This document shows, piece after piece, positions 48,201 through 57,984 of a stretch of DNA of 64,000 nt. The DNA comes from Argopecten irradians. Taxonomy: Eukaryota; Mollusca; Bivalvia; Pectinida; Pectinidae. Positions within the stretch are counted from its first letter, which is position 1, and every line of letters starts with the position of its first letter. The notes beneath the pieces were generated by a model. The model saw nothing but the letters and a program-made list of their open reading frames with translations. It was not told the origin of the DNA and ran no database searches. The stretch lies in the NCBI RefSeq assembly GCF_041381155.1, contig NC_091139.1, positions 8,680,383-8,744,382 of the forward strand. Direction: 5' to 3'. A program made the translations under genes and the position numbers.

Positions 48201-50417
48201 TCCATGTAGAACTTGACAAGTAGCGATTTATAGAATTATTACCAATATTCCCCTATTGGGCCCTGCACCCTGTATCAGAGCCAACATTTATACAAGTTAC
48301 TTTGTTCTCCTAGGATGTTTGTGGCCAAATTTAGTATTCTTGGACAATTAAGTATCAATTTAGAATTTACTATAATTCCCCTATTGGTTAATGCCCCTAT
48401 GGACCAAGCCAAAATTTTTGAAACTCAGATCTTTCTTATTCTCCAACAGATATTTCTGGCCAAATTGGAGCATATATGTTTTCCATGCATTAAAACTCTA
48501 TTGACAAGTACGAATTAAACAGATTTACCACTATTAACTATTGGGCCCCACCCCTCCTGCCCCCGGGGGGCAAGAGCCAAAATTTATACAAGTTCTGTTC
48601 CCCTTTAGGAGGACCTGTTTCTGGCCAAATTTGGTTACATCCATGCAGAACTCTAGACACTGTTAGCAATTTATAGGTTTTACCAACAGTTAGACCCTAT
48701 TGGGCCCCGCCCCTACCTATGCCCCCGGGGGGTTAATTATACAAGTTAGTTCTGTTACCTTACGGTATTGTGCCAAATTTGGTTACAACATGTAGAACAT
48801 AACAATAGCTATTTATAAGATTTACCTCTATTTAGACACCTATTTACCTGCCCCGGGGGGGTCAGAGCCCAAAATTTATACAAGTTCTGTTTCCCCTTTT
48901 ATGTTTGTGGCCAAATTTGGTTACAAATCATACAGAATCTATGACTATAGTTATTTAAAGGTCAATTTTACCTTATTTCCCCTATTGGGTGCCCCTTCTG
49001 ACCCCCGGGGGGTCAGAGCCAAAATTTTATACAAGTTCTGTATTTTTGGTCAAGGATATTTTGTATTTAGTTAACTTACCTAAACTCTATGGTCAAACAG
49101 TTAGCTTACAAGGATTTACCTAGTATTTAACCCCAACAGTTGGGCCCCACAGACACCAAGAGCCAAAATTTATACAACAGTTCTGTTACCTTATATTGTG
49201 GCAAAATTTTGTTACAATTCCATACCAGAACTCTATGACAAGTAGCGATTTTAGAGGATTTATATGATACCTGTTACCTGTATGCAATAATTTATACAAG
49301 TTAGAAATTAAATGTTTGTATTTGGTTACAATCCATGTAGAACTCTATGACAAGTAGCGATTTAAGGTTTACCTGGTTTGGGGTACATCCTGTCCCCCGG
49401 GGGGTCATATTTATACAGTTCTTTCCCCTTCCCCCAAGGATGTTTGTGGCAAAATTTAGTTACAATCCATGTAAGAACTCATGACGTGAGTACGATTTTA
49501 AAGGATTTACCCTATAAGTAATACCCCACCTAATGGCCCCGTTAACCCTCCATCCAGCCGGTACAGATGCCAAAAGTTTAAACAAGTTCAGTTGTACCTA
49601 ATTTCCCCAAGTGATGTTTGTGGCCAAATATTTGTTTACATTCCATACAGAACTCTATGACAAGTAAGCGAATTTAAAAGATTTAACCTATATTTTCCCC
49701 TATTGGCCCCCGCCCCTCCTGCCCCCCTGGTTGTCATTAGCCAACATTTTATACAAGTTCTGTTCCCACCCCCACTCCCCAAGGATTGTTTGTGGCCAAA
49801 TTTGGCGTTACAATCCATGGCAGAAACTTCTAATGACTAGTAGTCGATATAAAGTGAACTAGTCGACGGACAGACTGACTGCACGTACGACGACTACTGA
49901 CTGAAGCGGACGCCGCGCCATGACAGAAAAGCTCACCGGCCGCATCGGTGCCATTAGCTAACAACGCTGCCAAGGATTTCGTTTGATGGGACACAGTGAA
50001 ACGTTGGTATTGTTTGTCTATATTTTATCTTCGATTTTCATAGGCAGCTATGCATGAGATCTGCAGGACAACTAAGAGCATATTTCCCAGAGGAGTATTC
50101 TATTTTTTGTTAAAATACATAAATTAGGTATGCTAAATAATTCCATCACCCAATCTATACATTTGTTTTCTTTGAAACTGGCAGATTTATCTTTTTAGTT
50201 TGATAATGATACAGAGCTTTGAAAAAACAATTAGGAAAACTCTGGTCAATCCCATACCGCCAGCAAAGCTATAAGTACTGAACATGGCTCCAATATTTAG
50301 TTTAAGTGGAATTAAAAGCTTTCTCATGTAAAATGGATTCTTACTTTCAAAATCCACAAAGAAGTCTGTATCCTTTGGTGATTCCTTGGGTAGGATCAGA
50401 CGGAGAAGGTTGCCCAT
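30231..50417 (-). CDS. CYRI: CYRI (FAM49) family Rac1-binding regulator, coding span
   Basis: Eight exons on the minus strand splice in phase with GT-AG introns to 285 codons that follow vertebrate CYRI-B (324 residues) end to end, apart from one missing internal segment. CYRI proteins bind active Rac1 at the plasma membrane and restrain the SCAR/WAVE complex, limiting Arp2/3-driven protrusion and acting in macropinocytosis (family knowledge). The N-terminus is MGNLL, so the glycine used for myristoylation in the family is present. The Rac1-contact helix motif YYRRTLSRM is intact in exon 34058-34132. The highly conserved NRMSLFYA and ENTTECL.AMA.ICRVM blocks lie in exon 33123-33325. About 41 residues (25-65) expected between exons 50345-50417 and 35879-35984 are not visible in the intervening array-filled 14 kb. 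The gene symbol denotes the family; orthology to A or B is not implied. Confidence 0.95.
30268..30477 (-). repeat. CYRI: 70-bp tandem triplication of the last-exon acceptor
   Basis: Three 70-bp units (30268-30337, 30338-30407, 30408-30477) each contain the acceptor TTTTACAG and the coding start ATATACAACAACCCATC. Only the gene-distal unit (30268) leads into the conserved C-terminus. Splicing into the other two would give [11 protein letters not shown] followed by SVDISLI or LVDKSLI and a TGA (30313-30315 and 30383-30385). Unit differences in coding positions are few (GAC/GAT, TCC/TCT). Whether the extra acceptors are used is unknown. Confidence 0.9.
30923..30993 (-). CDS. CYRI: CYRI exon: [19 protein letters not shown]
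   Basis: 71 nt between acceptor TTCTTTACAG and donor TTTAAG-GTACGT. The peptide is [20 protein letters not shown] then NAL plus two bases. It aligns without gaps to the penultimate segment of the family. Confidence 0.93.
31786..31933 (-). repeat. CYRI: 37-bp minisatellite spanning a CYRI donor site
   Basis: Four units of AACTCTTAACCTTTGAACT, then a CATCTAT...ATG tail. The fourth unit crosses the exon end: its ACTTACATCTATTA is the sense strand TAATAGAT-GTAAGT. In the other three units the GT has become GC (GATGCAAGT once, GATGCGAGT twice), so the duplicated donors are weakened. Confidence 0.88.
31919..32045 (-). CDS. CYRI: CYRI exon: [16 protein letters not shown] segment
   Basis: 127 nt; with the two carried bases it gives 43 codons, ending AFTKNSLID. 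The acceptor is TATTTGACAG and the donor [29 protein letters not shown] is diagnostic of the family. The donor end is the fourth, coding member of a 37-bp tandem repeat (31786-31933). Confidence 0.96.
32245..32350 (-). mobile_element. SINE-like fragment in a CYRI intron
   Basis: Plus-strand AACGTCCTATAAACAGCCAG and GGTCATTTGAGGATGTGC, then AAAGCCAGAGTACCAGAGAAAA, are the tail and core of the dispersed family in reverse orientation. No A or B box remains, so it is a 3' fragment. Confidence 0.6.
33123..33325 (-). CDS. CYRI: CYRI exon: [14 protein letters not shown] to CRVMIEN
   Basis: 203 nt between acceptor TGTATTTTCAG and donor AATCC-GTGAGT (67 codons plus two bases). It contains [20 protein letters not shown] and ATTKFV, and [20 protein letters not shown]. 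It is the most conserved exon and also the richest in G+C nearby, as expected for real coding sequence. The family's acidic linker before this block is shorter here ([10 protein letters not shown]). Confidence 0.97.
33943..34044. repeat. Short repeat fragment bounded by TCTCCGACTTTG
   Basis: TCTCCGACTTTG occurs at 33943-33954 and 34033-34044. Between them is GTGGAGAGGGTGTATATAGG and a tail TTTCGATTTAATAAAATATT. It could be a small retroelement 3' end with a 12-bp target duplication or a partial tandem repeat. It ends 13 bp from the donor of the Rac1-contact exon. Confidence 0.45.
34058..34132 (-). CDS. CYRI: CYRI exon: Rac1-contact helix
   Basis: 75 nt, exactly 25 codons, between acceptor TTTGGCAG and donor AATGAG-GTGAGA. 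The peptide [20 protein letters not shown] is nearly identical to vertebrate CYRI. The paired arginines correspond to R160/R161 of human CYRI-B, whose mutation is reported to abolish Rac1 binding. A repeat fragment lies only 14 bp beyond the donor. Confidence 0.96.
35262..35398 (-). CDS. CYRI: CYRI exon: [12 protein letters not shown] to RFDDLK
   Basis: 137 nt between acceptor TTTCCACAG and donor TTAAAA-GTAAGT. With the base carried over it gives 46 codons, including [20 protein letters not shown], then VLRFDDLK, closely matching the family helix that leads to the Rac1-binding region. Confidence 0.95.
35879..35984 (-). CDS. CYRI: CYRI exon: [15 protein letters not shown] segment
   Basis: The acceptor GTGTTGTAG and donor GCTAG-GTAAGT bound 106 nt (35 codons plus one base). 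The peptide contains [18 protein letters not shown] and YFEFSAQL, aligning without gaps to the family. It begins in phase 0, so the unseen upstream exon must end on a codon boundary. Confidence 0.95.
36150..37200. repeat. 29-bp array, variant A
   Basis: Roughly 34 units of GAGTTACCTGTAACATTAAC then TCATTACAC. Copies at 36.9-37.05 kb are almost perfect, and those at either edge carry many one-base gains and losses. It lies in the CYRI intron, about 170 bp from exon 35879-35984. In gene sense each unit holds TTACAG-GTAACTC, a donor-like word directly after an acceptor-like one. Confidence 0.93.
37300..40780. repeat. 29-bp array, variant B
   Basis: About 115-120 units of GAGTTACCTGTCGTATTGCC then TTGTTATAT. 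The core at about 38.4-39.2 kb is nearly uniform; from about 39.24 kb on, units carry frequent single-base insertions, dropouts and truncations. Intermediate units (ACGTATTGACTCATTATAT) link it to variant A, so the two arrays are one family. Sense-strand units read GACAG-GTAACTC. Confidence 0.95.
40780..42050. other. Degraded spacer between arrays
   Basis: Fragments of GAGTTACCTG and TTGCCTTGTTATA drift among AT-rich sequence that has no recognisable gene. I searched this stretch by eye on the minus strand for the missing CYRI exon (a DAE.IL.DLQ.Y.GA-like peptide) and did not see it. Confidence 0.5.
42050..48130. repeat. 33-bp array, about 6 kb
   Basis: The unit reads CTGTTACCTAGTATTGTGGT then CAACAGTTAGACA. 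The centre (about 44.57-46.86 kb) is nearly perfect; the flanks (42.05-44.5 and 46.86-48.1 kb) are riddled with indels. Because 33 is divisible by 3, perfect stretches stay open in one plus frame as an 11-residue repeat ([11 protein letters not shown]). That frame has no start context or conserved partner and is a by-product. In CYRI sense each unit holds CTAG-GTAACAG. Confidence 0.95.
48130..49860. repeat. Scrambled ~130-170-bp dispersed-repeat tandem
   Basis: About a dozen copies of a block with CCAAATTTGGTTACAATCC, AGAACTCTATGACAAGTAGC, CCCTATTGGGCCCCGCCCC, CCCCCGGGGGG and CAAAATTTATACAAGTTCTG. Copies are heavily and unevenly corrupted. Words of the neighbouring 33-bp array (CAACAGTTAGAC, CTGTTACCT, TATTGTGG) are spliced into them. 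I recall the block as a common molluscan repeat. Confidence 0.8.
49861..50344. other. CYRI: CYRI intron next to the first coding exon
   Basis: It begins with a repeat tail (GTCGACGGACAGACTGACTG and GCTCACCGGCC). The rest is unique AT-rich DNA, and an open frame runs on past the donor of exon 50345 without family similarity. The missing exon is not here. Confidence 0.6.
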
Positions 50418-50442
50418 CTTAGGGCTGTGCACATCAATGTAT
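50345..50442 (-). CDS. CYRI: CYRI first coding exon (start codon, MGNLL)
   Basis: The acceptor GTCTGTTTTAG precedes 25 nt of leader and ATG at 50415-50417. It encodes 24 codons, [20 protein letters not shown] then VDFE, plus one base, and ends at the donor GAAA-GTAAGA. Gly2 is positioned for N-myristoylation, as known for CYRI-B. The frame phase matches the family, in which an N or S codon continues across the junction. Confidence 0.92.
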
Positions 50443-50534
50443 CTAAAACAGACGAAATACAAATTAGTTACATAAAATGATGTTGGTAAAGCATTCAATG
50501 CATGCGAGAACAAAAACCAAAGTAAACTTGTCAC

Positions 50535-52015
50535 CCTATATAGGAGTAGGAGTAAACTTACAACCTGTCTACAATATGTACACACTGTATAGGAGTAGGA
50601 GTAAACTTACAACCTGTCTACAATATGTACACCCTATATAGGAGTAGGAGTAAATTACAACCTGTCTACAATATGTACACCCTATAGGAGTAGGAGTAAA
50701 CTTACAACCTGTCTACAATATGTACACCCTATATAGGAGTAGGAGTAAACTTACAACCTGTCTACAATATGTACACCCTATATAGGAGTAGGAGTAAACT
50801 TACAAACCTGTCTACAATATGTACACCCTATATAGGAGTAGGAGTAAACTTACAACCTGTCTACAATATGTACACCCTATATAGGAGTAGGAGTAAACTT
50901 ACAACCTGTCTACAATACGTACACCCTGTATAGGAGTAGGAGTAAACTTACAACCTGTCTACAATATGTACACCCTATATAGGAGTAGGAGTAAACTTAC
51001 AACCTGTCTACAATATGTACACCCTATATAGGAGTAGGAGTAAACTTACAACCTGTCTACAATACGTACACCCTATATAGGAGTAGGAGTAAACTTACAA
51101 CCTGTCTACAATATGTACACCCTATATAGGAGTAGGTGTAAACTTACAACCTGTCTACAATATGTACACCCTATATAGGAGTAGGAGTAAACTTACAACC
51201 TGTCTACAATATGTACACCCTATAGGAGTAGGAGTAAACTTACAACCTGTCTACAATATGTACACCCTATATAGGAGTAGGAGTAAACTTACAACCTGTC
51301 TACAATATGTACACCCTATATAGGAGTAGGAGTAAAACTTACAACCTGTCTACAATATGTACACCCTATATAGGAGTAGGAGTAAACTTACAACCTGTCT
51401 ACAATACGTACACCCTATATAGGAGTAGGAGTAAACTTACAACCTGTCTACAATATGTACACCCTATATAGGAGTAGGAGTAAACTTACAACCTGTCTAC
51501 AATATGTACACCCTATATAGGAGTAGGAGTAAACTTACAACCTGTCTACAATATGTACACCCTATATAGGAGTAGGTGTAAACTTACAACCTGTCTACAA
51601 TATGTACACCCTATAGGAGTAGGAGTAAACTTACAACCTGTCTACAATACGTACACCCTGTATAGGAGTAGGAGTAAACTTACAACCTGTCTACAATATG
51701 TACACCCTATATAGGAGTAGGAGTAAACTTACAACCTGTCTACAATATGTACACCCTGTATAGGAGTAGGAGTAAACTTACAACCTGTCTACAATACGTA
51801 CACCCTATATAGGAGTAGGAGTAAACTTACAACCTGTCTACAATATGTACACCCTGTATAGGAGTAGGAGTAAACTTACAACCTGTCTACAATACGTACA
51901 CCCTATATAGGAGTAGGTGTAAACTTACAACCTGTCTACAATACGTACACCCTATATAGGAGTAGGTGTAAACTTACAATCTGTCTACAATACCTACACC
52001 CTAGGAGTAAACTTA
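50535..52015. repeat. 49-bp satellite array in the CYRI 5' intron
   Basis: About 30 copies of GGAGTAGGAGTAAACTTACA then ACCTGTCTACAATATGTACACCC and TATATA. They are very uniform, with scattered AATACGTAC, CCTGTATAGG and AGGTGTAAAC variants and occasional units missing TATA. It starts about 90 bp upstream, in gene sense, of the acceptor for the start-codon exon. Confidence 0.96.
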
Positions 52016-52019
52016 CAAC

Positions 52020-53250
52020 CTTTCCTCACATCACACCCTACAAATGTTACATAGGAATTATCTTGATCCAATACCGAGAACTACATCAATATTTCATCCT
52101 CTAAACACCTATATTCTTTAGATACGAAACCCTAGCAGCATCATGTGTAGATTCTATAGATCTTTGTGTACCTCACCCATTTTATATATAGACTCTACCA
52201 TTTAACCATTGATGGGCAAGTCCATTTCCTGATTGATAGGGGTAACAGGACGGATATGATGTACTGTTGATGAGAATTTGAGAGAGGATGACATCATTAG
52301 ATAATGACACACAGGATGAGCTCCTAACCACAAACAATAACAAAGTATAGCCTTATATTGAAGTTTCCTTATTGCAGTGTGTCGAACAATTATATAAATC
52401 ATTTGTTTCTTTTTCAGTTTGATGGGTGCTATTAAACCACAAACATAAAATATTGCTTTATTATGGCCGGGAAATATTCACTGAAGTAAAAATAAAAAGG
52501 AAGTTCACTCCGACTATTTTATAAATCATATCATAGTGCTGTTTTTTTTGTAATTTACTATTTTATAAATCATATCATATCATGTTCGTTAAAAACTACT
52601 ACGTAGTAAATTGATTTGATTTTAACAAATTTCAATAGACCAAAAATAATTTGGTATAGGGCAATTAATGCCTATCTTAAGTCATCTTCAAATAAAACAT
52701 AATAGTGTGTGTATCTATCTCCTCAGCCTATCAGTCCATGTATAATATGTAGTGGAACCTGAATTTGAATCTATTGGCTTCAGTTAATGAATTATGTATC
52801 AACTACCAATATGATATATCCAATATACTGGTTTGAAGCATTGTAAAGAAATTCTGTTCAAAAGCCACATTAAACTGTATGCATGATCACCATTCTACAG
52901 TTGTAATTGTTATGTACAGAGAATTTCCTGAATGTAAACTATGACTCAGCTAATTGAGTCTAATCTATCATTTGTAGTTTACAACTAACTATCCTAGATG
53001 GAAGCTGCCTACACGGAGATTCTATTTACAGCAAAAATCATCATGATGTAATTTGAATTTCAGTAATGATTGACTACATAATTATATACAATTGTACATG
53101 TTGTATAGTTTGGTAATGGAGATGTACAGCATTGCTGCAGTATTGATTGAAACAGCTATCTTCTCCTGGGCTGTATACTCAGAAAGGGTAAACAATTTAG
53201 CATTTCCCATGGGAAAGCAGACAATTTACCTTGTCTATAGGGAAAGCAGA
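52020..53250. other. No gene recognised (CYRI first intron)
   Basis: AT-rich. A local duplication of CTATTTTATAAATCATATCA lies at 52517 and 52559. Open frames are short and featureless. Confidence 0.5.
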
Positions 53251-53370
53251 CATTTCTCTAGTGAGAACAGACATGCACAATTTACCATTTCTGTACAATT
53301 TACCATTTCACTAAGGAGAACTGGCAATTTACCTTTTATCTAAGACAGACAATTTACCTTTTATCTAAGG
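53250..53370. repeat. Short CAATTTACC repeat
   Basis: ACAATTTACCTT or CAATTTACCATTT words recur about six times with GGAGAAC spacers. The longest pair is GACAATTTACCTTTTATCTA near 53330-53365. Confidence 0.6.
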
Positions 53371-53389
53371 AGAACACACATGTACAATT

Positions 53390-54310
53390 AATATGGAAGG
53401 TTGAAGAGGAGAAAGGTGCAAGGTTGGAGGGGAGAAAGATGAAAGATTGGAGGGGGAAATAGAAGGTTGGACGGGAGGGGAAGGTGGAAGGTTGGAGGGT
53501 GTACGGTGGAAGGTTGGAGGGGGGAGATGAAAGGTTGGAGGGGAGAGGGAGGAGGTGGAAGAATGAAGGGGATAAAGGTGGAAGGTTGGAGAGGGGAAGG
53601 TGGCAGGTTGGAGGGGAGAAAGGTAGATGGTTGGATGGAGGGGGAATGGAAGGTGGAAGGTTGGAGGGGAAAGGTGGAAGGATGAAGGGGATAAAGGTGG
53701 AAGGTTGGAGGGGAGAAAGATAGAAGGTTTAAGGGGAGAAAGATAGAAGATCGGAGGGGAGGGGAAGGTGGAAGGTTGGAGGGGGAAAGTAGAAGGTGGG
53801 AGGGAGAGGGTGGAAGTTTGAAGGGGATAAAGGTGCAAGATTGGAATGGAAAAAGATGGAAGATTGGAGGGGAGAAAGATAGAAGGTTTAAGGGGAGAAA
53901 GATAGAAGATTGGAGGGGAGGGGAAGGTGGAAGGTTGGAGGGGGAAGGTAGAAGATGGGAGGGAGAAGGTGGAAGTTTGAAGGGGATAAAGGTGCAAGGT
54001 TGGAATGGAAAAAGACGGAAGATTGGAGGGGAGAAAAACGGAAGGTTGGAGGGGAGAAAGATGCAAAGTTGGAGGGGGGGGGGGGGGGAAGAGATGGAAG
54101 GTTGGAGGGGGAGTGGTGGAAGGTTGGAGTGGGGAAATGGAAGGTTGGAGTGGGGAGAGATGGAAGGTTGGAGTGGGGAGAGATGGAAGGTTGGAGTGGG
54201 GAGAGATGGAATCAAAGGTTGGGGGGAGGGATGAAGGCATAAAGGTGCAAGGTTGGAAGGGAGAAAGATGGAAGGTTGAAGGGGAGAAAGGTGCAAGGTG
54301 GAGAAGAATA
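53390..54310 (+). repeat. Purine-only-biased minisatellite, ~920 bp
   Basis: The plus strand is almost entirely purine apart from T in GGTTGGA words. Irregular 20-30-bp units are built from GGAAGGTTGGAGGGGAGAAAG and GGGGATAAAGGTGGAAG. A run of 16 G with one-base flanks lies near 54074. Several long overlapping open frames on both strands (proline-rich or glycine-rich) are composition artefacts. The strand asymmetry favours triplex or G-quadruplex structures. Confidence 0.92.
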
Positions 54311-57300
54311 TATCAGGATTGAGATAGGAGTGGAGGTAGAGGGGAGGAAAGGGTATAGCTATAGGGATGTAGGTTATGAGGTCTGGAGAAATTTAACAAT
54401 AACACTGGGTGGATAGGGATGTGGTTTCTAAAGATATACATACACACAGGTTAGTACAATATACTGTGTGGTGCTAGCTGGCTCTATATGGACTTTGATC
54501 ACAAATTATGATACCCAAAGAGTGTTCATTGTTACGCATTAAGTTCTGGTTGTGAACAGGTATACACAGTAGAAACTGCTTAATGCCATGTTCCATTTGT
54601 CAGACTAAAATATGATAATAAAAGAAATAAGATATTATCAATCTATCAAAATTTAATCACATCACAATTACATTACCGGGGGCATCTATCAAAATACATA
54701 CTGGTAAACATGACAAAGTATTATACATTATCATCATATATACCTACATATAAGCATACACTCTCCATATTGTATATATATATAGTTAACAACTGTGTCC
54801 ATGTATGCATCATACTTATAAATATAAACCTTCATGTCCAAATATAGACTTAATTAATTCCTAACAGTTGAAAGCATTTCCAACCCTTTTCATTTACATG
54901 TATATGTATAAATGTACTTAACTGATCATGAAGATAGGTACTACAGGCCTAATTATGACCCAATCGTAAATTGGATTAGTGTGCGTATGATACATTTATT
55001 GGCGGTGTACACACTTAGTAACTAACATGAGTATGTAGATGTTTGTTTACACATGATAATGAGGTGATATGTAAATATATAGAGATCTATGTGGTATCAG
55101 TCATCCTATACCAACCTTTGTGTGCTCATGCACTTCCTGGTTCAGTCACACCCTTCCCAGTAGAATTACCAGACATGCGACCTATCACATGTACAAGTTA
55201 GGTGTTCTAACAGGCCAGTATCTACCGGTACTGGTACATACTATGGTAAGGCAAATACACTATATATTCGAAATTATATAATTTTTTTAGAATTTTGAAT
55301 AAAGATTTGCTTTACAATAAAAACATCTAATTATTTCGTTTTAGTTACAATTTACATAAAGTTAGATAAATGATTTTAATCCCTGATAAAAATATGATGG
55401 TATTAGTTGTACAAGGGCTTGATTTAAGAAGACAAAACATAAAGCAAAGCAAAAAGAAATTGTACATGTGTAACAGTACACCTAAGTGGTATATGGAGTC
55501 ATCTGCCTGACAAGTGAATGTACAGGTTTTCTCTAGGAACAACAATTATAATGTTATATATAGGAGCACGGGTTATCTTCTATTGTAACAAAAGATTTAG
55601 AATAATATGAACTATTTTTGTAAACAAACAAAAAGACCCAATATCATCTGATATACCATTAAAAGTAGTGTCATCTATGGGCCTTTACTTGGCTTTTTAG
55701 GATATTTATTATGCAAAGAATATCATCAAATCCCCGGGCCGGTTGACATCTCATTGCGACCCATTATCATGTCTTCATTCACATGTAAAAGACTCACAAG
55801 TTCATGTAATATGGGATACAATGCTGATGTTAGAGGCATCACATGTTGTAAAATATTGTTAAATCCATGAGATTGGGGCACTTATACAACTTCAACTTTT
55901 CTCCAGAAAAGGGGAGGGGTGCTAAAAGAGGGAAGGGCACTAATTACGGCAAATACGGTAACAACAATAACCTTCTAGCTGAATTTTTTTTATTGTTTTT
56001 CCAAACCATTTTTCTTTTTCACATCAATATATATTTTTTCATTATCTTTCATGACCAAATTAATCTGGACACTTATCTATGCTTATCTTTTACTCAAACC
56101 CTATTTTATTTTGTGGGTGGTGACCAACATTCATGCAAGCATCAATTAATATCTATGTAGGTCAAATTGATAAATTATATAATTCAGTGTAAGTAATGAA
56201 TAAATATCTGATTACATTCCTGTACAGATAAAACTGTAGATAATTAAAATGTAAGTTCAAATGAATTTTATCAGAATTGGAATCGTTCGTTTTCTATAGA
56301 GGAAGTTTAGATATCTCGGTCCAGATAACACTGGTGGATCCGTGTACAACAATACTGCTATAGGGTTGTTGGTGATCCAATGGTATCGATATTGACCTAA
56401 TGGATAATGGTGTGTCATAGATATTCACTTTATCACCTTGTAGCATTACACATCAATACAGCTTGATTAAATCATCCTAGACAAGGCCAAACTCTCAAAA
56501 AAAACCCATTTAGTCTGGTAAAATTAATATGAAATGCTGTACAAAATAAAATATTCATACGTAATTTATTCAGAGATTTCCAACATTCTGTGGATGGAAA
56601 CATTCCTTGTGAGAAAGGAGAAATAGTGATAATAAGCGCCCTTTCCCATTTTTGAGGCCTTGATTTTAATTGCCCAGGCATAAATAAAGACCAAAACTAA
56701 ACAAAACTGTATAGATTTGCAATTATTTCTTCTTATTAGCCCCTATTCATTTTTTTTTCAAATTTTTTAAACGGCCTGGGCGATTATATGGTCGAATATG
56801 GTATGTGGTTTTTATACAACGAACATTTCATGTTATATAGTACCAGACCATATGAAACTTTACCAGACCAAATATGTCTTTAATAATTGTCCTTAATTTT
56901 TTTGTTTGTTTTTTGCTTGATCACATGTGTATAGTCATGTACACAAGTTTATTTAAGAATGGTTTCTACATCATAATATGTTAGGTGTATATATAGTGAT
57001 ATCCTGGAGTGAGCTAATTCTGTTTACAATGTAACTAAGGCAATGTTAGGGTGTATATCAGATAGCTCCATCATTAAATTAAACTATAGGCATCAGCCAA
57101 ATCATTATTGATTACCATGCCTTTAATTGGAGTTGAGCGTGAGTTGTGTGAGTGAGTTAAAATTATGTTTCTATTTTTCTGTTTGCACCACTGATGTACC
57201 ATATGGGTAGTAAAGAACTAAAACGCTAAATCAATTTTTGAAATGCAAACATTACAAACTGCTTAATAATGGTTGCTTTAATTACCTCAAGCCCCAAGCT

Positions 57301-57980
57301 GCCAATTAAATATGGTACTCCTCTCACCTGAATTTTTACGATTTCCTTCAACAACTTCAAGTCTTACAAGGCCACTTTATGTCGAAAGATCTGTAATATC
57401 AAGCAAATTAACTCCATTCTTAATTATGAAAAGATATTGTAAAATATATATTCTGAAACCCACAAAATACATACCGTATTTAATAACTATGTAAACTTTC
57501 ACTAGAGTGTAAATAAGGAAACGCACACTTAAAAAAACGTTTTTAAATGCCAAATATACGTAACTTTTCAGTTGTGTTTTTTTTGGAATCACAAACATTT
57601 ACAAGAAAATTACCACCTTCTCTGCATTTAGCATAGACTAAAGCCAGGTAAGTTGTTATTAAGACCAACAATTTATATGGCTCGTAATCTGTAATTATCG
57701 GTTTTGCAATGGTGGCTGTTTCAAGATGGCAGGCATGTTTACAAGACAATATTTGACCGTTCTATATTATGGTTTTTTATCTGCGTGGAATAATGTTAAA
57801 TACACATTGTTCAACTTTATTTAGGCCATTGGTAAAAATGTTTGATCATTGTATATGATTCACAAAATTTGTGATTCGACGAACAAAAAAAACTGGAAAA
57901 TTACATATATTGGGTCCCTCTTATTCCCTGACTAACTAGAAAAACAAATATGTTTTCCATTGTGAAACACAGAGACTCAT
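54311..57980. other. No gene recognised (CYRI first intron)
   Basis: AT-rich unique sequence with short TATATA runs (54773, 54896). No exon with paired splice signals and protein similarity was seen. Confidence 0.5.
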
Positions 57981-57984
57981 AAGC

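Noticed and set aside
50187..50344. Extension of the MGNLL frame past 50345 to a 132-codon protein
   Set aside because: A strong donor (GAAA-GTAAGA) ends the exon, and the residues beyond it have no resemblance to the CYRI family.
53365..54296. Two overlapping ~300-codon proline/serine-rich minus-strand frames, and glycine-rich plus-strand frames
   Set aside because: Both strands and several frames are open at once over a purine-biased repeat that lacks stop trinucleotides; composition alone explains them.
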